Below are positions 12,401 to 22,900 of a DNA stretch of 54,463 nt, piece by piece. How positions within the stretch are numbered: position 1 is the first letter of the stretch; each line of letters starts with the position of its first letter. Position numbers and translations under genes: made by a program. A model generated the notes under the pieces. It ran no database searches. It was not told the origin of the DNA and saw only the letters and a program-made list of their open reading frames with translations. The DNA is from Ichthyophonus hoferi (taxonomy: Eukaryota > Opisthokonta > Ichthyosporea > Ichthyophonida > Ichthyophonidae): NCBI GenBank assembly GCA_002751075.1, contig NAOQ01000277.1:3291-57753 (forward strand), in the 5' to 3' direction.

Positions 12401-15400
12401 CCTTGCTAGATATGGATGTATGTGGGTATATGCCTAAATGTTAGTATTAGCCCTAATAGAATAGGGAAGGAAACGACAGGGGGGGGGGGGCTGTGTTTGA
12501 ATGCATGTTTATAAGTGAGAACGGGTTCAAAAAGATTAAGAAGCAAGAAAATAGAGATAAATAAAGAGATGGATGTATTGCTCAGTTAGATGGGCAGGGG
12601 CAGGGGATGATATAAGATCATTTGCACCTCACGACACATCTTAGTAACCCATATCATGCATGTCAAAGCCATCATTGATATCACAATATTGGTTGTTTAT
12701 GACCACAGTAACCAGGGCTAGAAGACTAATACCATTGTACATAGATCTAAAATTTGACATTTCTTGATTGGAGCACATAGGCACTTATCACCTCACCACC
12801 TAAACAGTAACTGTATACGTTTAACGGAGAATATAACCAATCATAGCAATTAATAGCGCTGGATCACTGTTTAATCTCATTGTTTCAGTTGAACAGTTTA
12901 AATATTTTGCATTAATAAGGCAATCAATTGATTGTCCATCAATAGAATTACCTGTCCTAACCTTTTGAACCTAATTCTACATCCATTCATTATACCTATG
13001 GTAAACAGTTGCATATATACGTATATACTACATGTGTACATACAGCCATCTCTAAATGGAAAACTAATCAACTCAAAACCACTACCCACAAAGATAGGTG
13101 GGTCTGTCATCTTCCACCTCTCCCCCCTACCTGGCTCTGGGCCGAACTATTATTCTGTCTTTCCAATTCGAGTAGATGGTCTATGTCCTTTCGCTTCCTC
13201 TCCATATCCTCCAGCCTAGCCTGGTGTTGCTCATTTTGTTGCACCATCTGTTGTCGTAGGCGGTCTAGATAGAGGCATAAAGGTAAGTATACATATACAT
13301 ACCCATGTAATATACAATCCCAATCATCACACATGCCTAACAACAGTCCCACAAAATAAGAATAATAAACACACTAGGCCATATTATAACAACCATTTTC
13401 CGTGTTCAGTTGATTCATTTCTTCGGCATGCATTTTCAGTTCCTCCTGCAGTCGTTGTTGCCCTGCGGTCAGGCTGACAATCTGTGAATCCTTCGAACGT
13501 ATCTGTAACCAGAGCCAGAGCGCATTTAGTATATTAGTCTCACTATGATGACTAATAAACAATAATCGTAAGCCCCTATTCAATATACCATGTTCAGTAT
13601 TGCTATGATAATTAGTCCGTTCTTAGCAACCGTTGGAAATGAGGCATCAACACCCATTATCTCACTGTCTTCCTCCCTTCTCGCTATCACCACGATACAG
13701 TGTACGAATGATGCATTATACATAGGAAAATATGCAAAGAATAATGAATCGAAATGAAGGGCTGACAGAGTCCAAATGGGAGGAAGGTAATAGAATGCTA
13801 TGAGGCTATATGAGAGAGGAACATAAAAAAAAAAAATGGACAGGGGAAGAAGAGAAGGACTAGATACAATCCCCAAAAATCATATATATATATATATATA
13901 TATAACTCTGTTACACTTAAGATCAAAATGAATATATATATATATCATTAGAAAAGAGAAACAGTTCCACAGCAGTCATAGTCATATATACCGCCTGCAT
14001 GATCTCAGCCTCTTTCTCCAGCATCCCCTGGCATTCCAGCCCCTTTGCCTTCAAGTCACTTTTCACTTCATGGTGTTTCTTCTCATACTCGGCCCACCGT
14101 CGTACCATCTCGGATTCCTGTCTTTCGAAATCTCTCACACGAGCTTGTAGCTTATGAAGCTCAACCAGGAGTGCTTCCTCCCGTTCATTCCCTTCATGCA
14201 ATTGTTGTTGCATCATTTCAAGTTCCTCTTCCATCTCCCTAACTGTGGCAGCAGCAGCAGTCTGTGCTGCCAATGCAGCATCAGCAAGATACTGGTCATG
14301 ATCGTGGTACTCCAATCCACCCTCTTCTTCTTCCCCTCTCACCTCTTCCACCTCTTCCACATCTTCCTCAATCTCTTCATTCCCTTCACCCCATCCCTCT
14401 CCCTCCTGCCCCATTCCCTCGCTATTCGGCGTGTCCTTTTCATGGTCCAGTCCTCCTTCATGATCCTCATTATCTTCTCTCTCTTCTTCCATATCTCTAT
14501 CATCATGACGTGTAACTTCATGCTCATTGGTTCCCTGCACACTCAAGGTAGCCTCCAGTGCCTCATCACTCTTAACACTCTCCAACTCAGACAAATCCAT
14601 ATTCCCATCAGTCCAGGAAGTATCATTATCATTCTCCGTGTGCGTGTCTCCTGGACTAGGGGATTCCAGAAGTAGAGAAAAATCTACGTNNNNNNNNNNN
14701 NNNNNNNNNNNNNNNNNNNNNNNNNNNNNNNNNNNNNNNNNNNNNNNNNNNNNNNNNNNNNNNNNNNNNNNNNNNNNNNNNNNNNNNNNNNNNNNNNNNN
14801 NNNNNNNNNNNNNNNNNNNNNNNNNNNNNNNNNNNNNNNNNNNNNNNNNNNNNNNNNNNNNNNNNNNNNNNNNNNNNNNNNNNNNNNNNNNNNNNNNNNN
14901 NNNNNNNNNNNNNNNNNNNNNNNNNNNNNNNNNNNNNNNNNNNNNNNNNNNNNNNNNNNNNNNNNNNNNNNNNNNNNNNNNNNNNNNNNNNNNNNNNNNN
15001 NNNNNNNNNNNNNNNNNNNNNNNNNNNNNNNNNNNNNNNNNNNNNNNNNNNNNNNNNNNNNNNNNNNNNNNNNNNNNNNNNNNNNNNNNNNNNNNNNNNN
15101 NNNNNNNNNNNNNNNNNNNNNNNNNNNNNNNNNNNNCCATATTCCCATCAGTCCAGGAAGTATCATTATCATTCTCCGTGTGCGTGTCTCCTGGACTAGG
15201 GGATTCCAGAAGTAGAGAAAAATCTACGTGTACAGGTGAATCGGACAATTTCTTTTCTATGGCTAGCCCCTCATCAATGTTACTAGTAGAAACTACAGAC
15301 AGTTCATTGTCCTCAAACTTCCCAGCATCCTTCAAAGAGGTAATTGGCTTAGACAACACCGTGCTAGGTTCACCCTCATCCACTAATACTGCACCCTCCC

Positions 15401-17329
15401 ACGAATCATTTTCATTTTCATGAACCTCACTGTCCAATGCCATTCTAACCCTTTCCTTCACATCCTCTGGTATTATGCTCTCTAGCTTTACGTCAGTCAC
15501 CCGAGATACCTCTATATCTTCCTTATCATCTCCATACCCCAGATGCTTTGTATCTACACGTCCCTCGTCTTTCTCTGTAGTCGCCATAGTTGTGGCCACT
15601 CCTGATTGTTTCCCCTTCTCATGACTATCTTCCTTGGGTTTCACAGAAGGGGAGGGGCGAGAGGAGACATCAGGACTGACTGTTTCCCATCCATCTGTTA
15701 TCTCTTCACCAGGAGGCCCCCCTGATGTTGTTACCGTTATGGTTGGGGGTGGACTGGAAGACTGCACTGGTAGTTGATTCCTCTTGCCTCTACGTGGTGA
15801 TACAGGAGAGAGTTTTACAGAACGGGCAGTAGTAGGGGTACGAGGGGGTAGGTTCACATTTTTCTCATCCGATTCGAAAGAGGTCTTGGCAGGAACGGTA
15901 TGTTTTCGTGATTTGAGAGTGGGAGATCTATCTTTGCTTGATTTTAAACCTGGAATAGTGTAAATTAGGAGGGGGGCGAGGATGGTCTGCTTCCTCTATA
16001 CTGCTCTTACTATTTTTTTTTGCCTAGAGCTGTTTCTTTCTCTTTTTCATTCTTTCGATAGATTTCTACTAACAATACAAAGAAATGTGAACATATTTAT
16101 CATCACACTTCATCCTGTACAGTTTCAAAATAAAAGTATTCGCAAAACATGCAATAGTCAGAAAAATGGCTCTCCTCTCCTACCTATATCTATACCTACA
16201 CACAAATGAACCTTCTGTCCGACTCAGCACCCATTTTTATCCTCTTCTCTCCCTACTTTATCCCTCTCCCAATCACACACACTTGCACATAGCCTCAATA
16301 ATACACAACCATCACCCACCCTTCCCTAGGAGACTGATATTAATATTCTGTTTCGCTTCACCCTTGACCTCTTTTTCCTTTGTCTTGGTAGTGCCATGTG
16401 ACTCTCTCGGTACTCTCCCACCCTTCCCTCGTCGACTAATAGGGGGGATGGAGGAAAATGCTGGTAGTTTGGCTGAACAAGGGAAACAATGAAAAACATC
16501 AGATTTTTTTATAAACTGGTTTCAGATTAGAGAGGAGAGAAATCAGAAACAAGTAGAGAGAGAAGAGATGGAAAAGATTAAAAGTCAAATAGAGTTAGTG
16601 ATTGTAAGCAAGAGGAAATAGAATAATATGAGTGCCCGTGTGTCTATTAAGAGCTGGGAAAGTGAAGTCGGGTTTGCCCTTCTCCTTGTGTACTAATTAT
16701 TAATATCCGTGCATGACCCTAATAAATTATGAGCTACAGTCAGACACACAAGTGTACCCTATTCCATCATGCAACATGCCTCCTGCCCCTCTTCTGAAAC
16801 CCAGGTCCATGCACCCACCTGTAGTTGAGGCATTGACCTGTTCAAAAATACTGTGTGATTTATTTTTTGTCAAGGTATTTCCGGAAGGAGAAGCTCTAGT
16901 CGAAGAAGGGGAACTAGGATTACTAGCGGTAGGCGCAGTGCCCGTGACAAAGCCAGTCAAGTAAGACATATTAAACGAGCTGGGCGATGATAATGGACTC
17001 TTCAACGCGGTTGATGCTGTAGTTGCTGGAGGAGGATCCTGAGGGTAGGTGAGATGGATGGGGATGATGATAAATGGTAATTAGGCGATGGGTATCGGTG
17101 CTAGTGAACAGATGCAATTAAAAGTATGCATATGATAATGTGGAGTATCTTCATAAGGTGAAGGGGTAAAAGAAGTACAAAGGATAATAAAGAAATTTGG
17201 GGGATGTGTATTAACCTGTTGATGGCCATCCTCTCCTCCTAGTGCATTCGCAGCAGTCTGGTCCAATGTGTCTAACAAGGACTCGGCTTGCTTGACTAGG
17301 TCTGTTAGGTTTCCTCCAAACCACGACAT
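6460..17329 (-). CDS. GOLGA5: golgin-84 (GOLGA5), tail-anchored Golgi coiled-coil tether
   Basis: Golgin-84 is a Rab-binding coiled-coil protein of the cis/medial Golgi rim, held by a C-terminal membrane anchor. Exons (transcript order): 17216-17329, 16819-17038, 16320-16472, 13992-15949, 13394-13502, 13131-13264, 12315-12405, 11873-11979, 11293-11398, 11137-11165, 10542-10616, 9686-9814, 8884-8982, 8171-8320, 7476-7545, 7173-7245, 6791-6854, 6460-6558. Phases agree throughout. Family marks: N-terminal MSWFGGNLTDLVKQAESLL; YKQRATRILQ then KEQLIGELK; IQSRDEDIEKYRMQ; ELENRLHQLTNKLIQQQ; VRQAANVLDSF; KLGIFLRRHPMFRIALLVYV; and MLHLWVFFIIMTYTPEMHDH. With the gap counted it is about 1,259 aa, or 1,079 if the duplicated flanks are collapsed, against about 731 in human. 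The extra length is a Ser/Thr/Pro-rich then strongly Glu/Asp-rich region in exon 4, ahead of the coiled coil. The boundaries of the small exons 7 and 10 are the least certain. Confidence 0.94.
11433..11458. repeat. (TTAA)n microsatellite
   Basis: About six TTAA units in a golgin-84 intron. Confidence 0.95.
12479..12490. repeat. poly(G) tract
   Basis: Twelve consecutive G (C on the golgin coding strand), unusual in such AT-rich DNA and a likely site of length error. Confidence 0.95.
13882..13904. repeat. (AT)n microsatellite
   Basis: About eleven AT units in golgin-84 intron 4, with a shorter run just downstream near 13931-13944. Confidence 0.95.
14597..15229. repeat. identical 93-bp copies flanking the gap
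   Basis: Direct repeats at 14597-14689 and 15137-15229 encode the same acidic segment of golgin-84 (for example LLLESPSPGDTHTENDND). Either two contig ends overlap and were not merged, or the exon holds an in-frame tandem array that the assembler could not resolve. Confidence 0.9.
14690..15136. other. assembly gap (447 N)
   Basis: A run of N lies inside golgin-84 exon 4. The 93 bp before it (14597-14689) are identical to the 93 bp after it (15137-15229), and the offset between copies is 540 bp, a multiple of three. The reading frame is open on both sides. Confidence 0.99.
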
Positions 17330-17665
17330 GATAGTGTTATGATTCTATGCTATGATGTATGGTGGGGTGGGGTGCCTGTTGCTAGACCTGTTGTATGCCT
17401 ACACACCACAGCAACTCCCAGACTGTCGCACATTTATCTTCCGAACAATACTATTCTATATTATATTGACCAAATATTTATTATTTATTTTATTACTCCC
17501 TCAATAAGTTTAATATGTATGTTGTATATAACAAAAATGATAATAATTACTATTTTATACACAAACAAACTCTCGTGATAGGTCGAAGTAAAGTGTAGCA
17601 CAATTATTTTGGGAGTATAATAAATAATAGCAATTAGCAGTTTTGTTCAGAGTATTAAAGAACAT

Positions 17666-17704
<39 letters not shown>

Positions 17705-18394
17705 TTATCAATAATAAAAGTAATAATTATTATTATCTAAAACCCTCAATATATTATAAAATATTATAAGAGTAATATCATCTAGTATATTAGCGATACA
17801 CTTAAACTACTCTAACAAGGTACTTAGTAACATGTATTATATATATTTTTTGTATATACGAATTTATATATATCATAAATAATGTTACGTGGAATATTGA
17901 GTATTGCAATAATTTTTTATGCGGTTTTAAAAATAATGAGTAACATAATACTATACTAGTAGAGCAATAGTTATTCTATCTAACATTTAACTATTTTTAT
18001 TGTCAATTAGTTATAATAATGTATAACTATGTATGTCTCTGCATCACCATAACTAACTTAGATTGTATTGCAATATAAATGCTATAGTTAGCTGCTGACA
18101 ATAACAATTCTATAATGCTGATACGCTATAGCCTTAGTAACAGTATATAGTAAAAAATATAGTAATTAGATGCGAGTAAATATGTATGATACCAACCAAG
18201 TGTACTAAATAACAAAATATAGTTATATTGGCTTATTACAGAAATTTTTACCTATCAATTCATTATTTTTGTGAGCTTCAAAAAGCTAAAAAAAAAAAAG
18301 CCATAAAATTATACCTCATTAAGGGACAACCACACTGCTAGCATTGACAATAGAGCATTTTTAGCCTTATTTTTACTGCGATAATGATAATACA
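17330..18394. other. golgin-84 upstream region, AT-rich
   Basis: No supported gene. It holds the presumed golgin promoter next to the ATG at 17329, an (AAT)n microsatellite at about 17667-17706, and long AT-only stretches. Confidence 0.5.
17667..17706. repeat. (AAT)n microsatellite
   Basis: About 13 uninterrupted AAT units, followed by a degenerate AT-rich tail. Confidence 0.95.
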
Positions 18395-18592
18395 CTACAT
18401 TTTATTAGAAATTGAACTACTACTCATTGGTTCCATTTGTGAATTCTTGTATGTGCGATGAATGTAAGTATCACCTGATAAGAAATACGCCAAAGCCCCA
18501 TTAAACTCTTTCTGAAGCTTACGCTTTTGGTCAGATGAAATAGATACCTTCAATTCCTTCTCAGTTACGATATTGTAAGTATGGTAACTGAT
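18395..18592 (-). CDS. unrecognised ORF, possible exon or old element fragment
   Basis: On the minus strand an acceptor-like TTTTAG is followed by 65 open codons and TAG. The peptide looks protein-like rather than low complexity: EKELKVSISSDQKRKLQKEF, then a GALAYFLSGDTYIHRTYKN segment. I do not recognise it. Just upstream (about 18650-18700, same strand) a short peptide containing EGQLVE also occurs at about 49470-49500 on the minus strand, which suggests both belong to a decayed repeated element rather than a host gene. No 5' exon was found. Confidence 0.25.
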   Translation of the reverse strand: MSYHTYNIVTEKELKVSISSDQKRKLQKEFNGALAYFLSGDTYIHRTYKNSQMEPMSSSSISNKM

Positions 18593-19990
18593 CTAAAACT
18601 GATTTGAGGATAGACTAACCGTATTTATAATAAAAGAAACAGTAATAACATATTCGACTAGTTGGCCTTCTAGATTAAAATCTAGTTAATAAATTCCTGT
18701 CACTTGGGAATCAAAAAACATAATATAAGTGAACAATAAGATAAGTAAATAAATTCCTCAAATTTTTTTGATAAATATTGATGGCTGAGAGAACACCTTT
18801 AATATTGTTTGTGAACAACTATTTTATGCACACAATTGAGGAAACCAATGGGTATATATGTAAAGTTCTGATTGGTTTATATATAAAAAGCCATTTTTTT
18901 TGGCTAGTTGGCTTAAAAGATTTTACCGCTAAGTCATGGACCAATAGGAATAATGTTTGCTAACGACTTCATATTGAACTTAATTAATACATCTAACCAA
19001 ACCCATATATGTGATAACAATAATAAAGAATAATCTATCTAAGTACAGTAAATTTTTTAGTTCTAAGACATGTCTTAAAAATATAGAGTAATAGAATATC
19101 ACAGCCATACAATCCAACATCAGATATATATCTTATCAGTTGATGGAACTATAAAAGGCTTCACAATGTGTTAGACAGACTCGTCCCTTCTGACCTATAT
19201 CCATCTGAGAGTTCGGAGAATACTGATTTAAGGGTGCTTTAACGTATACCTTTGCATAGAAGCTAAGAAATATTTTTGTTTTAAAAAAATTCTGCGGAAG
19301 TTGAGGACTAGGTTCTTAAAGGTGATAAAATTGGGGGTAGGATAAGTATCGCTGTTAGTTGGCTGATGGCCTAGTGAGATTCCCAAGGGATCCAGTGGAA
19401 GATCTGTTGCACTCAACAAATGAACTTAAAATGAAATATATCTATCAATACACATATTTTTTTAAAACCAACAATGCAATAGTAGACCTTACTACAGACA
19501 CTATTATGCATTGTTTATTTTGTTTCCCCCATCTCAATCTGGAGCTGTTATCTTTTGAATCTTATCTAGGCCAGAACAGAGAGCCACTTTACAAACTAAT
19601 CATAAATATACAGTATGATTGGCCATCGATAAAACAAATCACCAATCACCATGTGCTATGTCTAGATCCTCTTACTATATATAGGATAGCATATGACTAG
19701 ATTGTTTTCAATAATTGGACGCCAGCGCTTGCCTTGACATTTTTATATTATGTATTTTTTCGTTGGTAGTGTTACCGATAGAAGGGACAGTAAAAGTGAC
19801 GTAAAGGAGGTAGAAATGTTTATGTTTGTTGAGTCACGCTTTAACTGAAGTCTAGCCCATGAAACATTTAAAGGAAGTCTAAGCAATCGAGAAAATAATG
19901 GGTCATTTTAGAGCCAATGCAAAGAAAATAATCTTTTACGTTCTCATACCCCTATCTTAGGACATTATCTTAGGAGATTACTGATTACTG
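18593..19990. other. AT-rich spacer with decayed repeat sequence
   Basis: Upstream region of the WDFY-like gene. It includes the interspersed repeat copy at 19212-19256 and the ORF at 19359-19700, whose product I do not recognise and which starts with TTG. No gene is supported. Confidence 0.45.
19212..19256. repeat. interspersed repeat, copy 1
   Basis: About 42 bp here align at roughly 80% by eye with 36218-36262, including a shared TTAACGTAT/CTAACGTAT core followed by CCTTTGC. The similarity also seems to continue as similar peptides on the minus strand (YAKVYVKAPLN here, YAKGYVRVLLN in the other copy). This suggests an old coding element fragment. Confidence 0.5.
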
Positions 19991-22900
19991 ATGGAATACA
20001 CGAGCTTAATGTATACGATGCAGCAAACAGATGTGGCCAAGGGCCACAAACATCCTATTAACGACTTGATCTATCTGGTTGACCCAGGTATTAAATCAGC
20101 CTCTTCTACTCTTATGAAGCATTGTGTTCCACCAATGCATTATAGTCACCAAAAAGTTCTCTCTGCATTCTTAAGCTTGCTTATTTATACGTACACACTT
20201 TTACACTCATACAACTCACACACTTTGATTACACACATCTTTTTGATTAAAAAAAAACTTGTACTTCTAAAAACGTTGTAGTAAACATATAAAAGAACCA
20301 GGGCACCCTTTTTGCATTTCCCATGCCAAGGAGGTATTCAGTTTCCATGGCTTAAAGTCAAAGAGGTTAGACAGAAAATAGTACTAATTCCTTGCTAGGG
20401 TTTTATATAGATGATTTATGAACACACCCCTTCATTTTATATTTAGAGGTGATATAATATGCAAGGTTCAGTGAGAAGCATAAGCATTATTTTATGTTTG
20501 TTTGTACAGGCTGAAAACTTTTATATTTTTCATATTCAGAATTTTTATTTTTTATCTGAAGTATATAACTCAAACTGGTTTATTAAATCATTTATATACT
20601 GCTATTTTTTCATTCTATTAGTATCATTTTTCTTTTATATTAAAACGGGTTAGTTATCGTGAATAGCCTACTATATGATTACTGCACACACCTACGGCCA
20701 ACCTCTGAGCAATTCAGTGATAGATTGGTGGTGCAAATAGATGATCTATGGGCCTAATGGGGAATATATGACTCTAAGGAAGTAGGGTGAGACATCAAGC
20801 TGACCCTTATACCCTGTCCAGACATATTTATAACAGCCTCGGAGGACGGAAGTATTCGGATCTGGACTCGCCCCATGGATAGTAATATTCCTTTGACCAT
20901 TTCATTGTACCTTTTTTTGTTTTTTTCTTATTTGGCAGGTTCTATACTTACCCCTTTTCATATATGATCTATTGACCAATGAAACCTATACCACTCTATA
21001 CATTGCCTGGCAGTTTTTGCAGCAATTGCCATCGGTTGTAGGCTTATACATACAGTAGAGAATGGTATAGGGTGGCCTAATTCCGAGATCTCAATTTATC
21101 GTATCCTCCGCTTCGTAAAGCCATGATTCTAATCTGGAAAACAAATGCTTACACACAAACACAAACCCATACACAAACCCTCCAGCCATTTATAATATTA
21201 AACACACAACATTAAATGGTCTTGTCTATAACGACTCAGATAGTTAAAGTCTATATACAGCTATTCCAATTCACTTACAACCATACGCTCTTACATATTC
21301 CGATTCTTTCCAAACCTATTATCCTGTAATAACTAACAGTAAATCGTCAAATGCCTGCGTTATCTCATCAATAGACATGTTTAAAAACATGACCACCAAT
21401 GATATTGCTTTCCTACTTACAGAAAACTACTATGAAAGGACAGCTCTTTATTTTCACACAGCGGCGGTGTGCATGGAATTTGATTACAACCAGAGAGGTG
21501 TATTTGTTGGCTTAGACAATGGACTGGTGGCGGTAAGGGGTGCTATGAGATGTGTTTTTGGTTTTGTCCTATGCATATTTTGCAGATAAGACTATAGTTG
21601 TAAATTATTTCTGTGTTATACTACTAGTGGGAGAGTTGTGGTAAAAGCTGTCATGATATCTGCCATAGAGGGGCAATATACGTTGGTATGACGGAGAGAA
21701 CATGATATGAAATATGAGTCAATGATTGAAGCCATTGTGTTTGTGCTGAGGATATGTATATCATGTCATGTAAGGTGGATAAATAGGTAGGCAGCTCAGG
21801 TGCAATCATTTATGAGAAATATGATAATGAACGTATGAGGCGTTGACGTCGAGTCCAAATAGTAGCACAATCAATAGAATAATTCCAGCCCCCTGTAGTA
21901 TCACTAGAATTGACCCCAAGGGTCAGTTCATAAGTGGTGAATATGATACGGAATTGATTAAAACGGATAAATGTATTTAATACTTACCTTCTTTCATTGG
22001 GGTATGGGATTATAGTACTGTAGAATAACGCCGGATTTTAGTGGGATAAAGATTATAGCAGAGTTTCACGGTGAGTGGTCTAGCCCATAACAGTAATGTG
22101 GTAGTATCGTATGCTCTCTGTTTCCAAATGGATTCATTTATACGTGCTTGCTGTATGTTTATGGTTTTTTATTCTGCCTATATTTATATTTATTCTCTTT
22201 CTATTTGTATAGAGTTGTATGATATGTTCATGTGATTTTATAGCGCTGGAGACTAGGATAGATGACATATTATAGCACACATACACGTGTGCATATCTTT
22301 AAACATAAATATATATATATGGAATTGAAGTAATATATTTTCTATATTTTGTACATGCCCATACAAATTCATGTTCAGATATTTGTTGCATCACGTTATA
22401 TATATCAGATTAGTAACCAAAAAAACAGTAGCTGTGAATGGAATGGCATACTGATGGTACCAACCACAGTACACCGAAGTAGATTGTTACGTTGTAGCAT
22501 TGAAGACCAACGAGGAATCATGGTGACGTGCGGGATGGATAAATATGTGTGCGCCTTTAGTATATTAACGAGAACAAGACTATCTGAACTCGCTGTACCC
22601 CACACACCCTCCTCCTTATTATATCCATTCACAAACTTGATTTTACTTTCCCTTCTCTCTCTCTGTGTTGTTTCTTTTTTCTTCTCACAACCTTTTTATT
22701 TTACCTATTTTGTATTGGCATTTTTGACGGTGTAAATGAATATTTATTTATAGATATTTATATGTATAAGCATGCACATTAGTATAAAGCTGGTGGTTAT
22801 AGTCTGCCTTTTATTTGGTCCTACCAATTGGTCTTTCAAATACCTTAACCAACCTACATATCCTAAACAAACGAAACACGCATTTGTCGGCCTAACCTCG

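Noticed and set aside
13923-14515. Long plus-strand ORFs opposite golgin-84 exon 4
   Set aside because: They are Pro/Ser/Leu-rich mirror images of the acidic coding exon, with no splice context.
22788-22857. GT-AG alternative for WDFY intron 5 (donor at 22595, acceptor after AAG at about 22789)
   Set aside because: It would add a hydrophobic stretch foreign to the family and has no pyrimidine tract. The AT-AC pair fits homology and phase.
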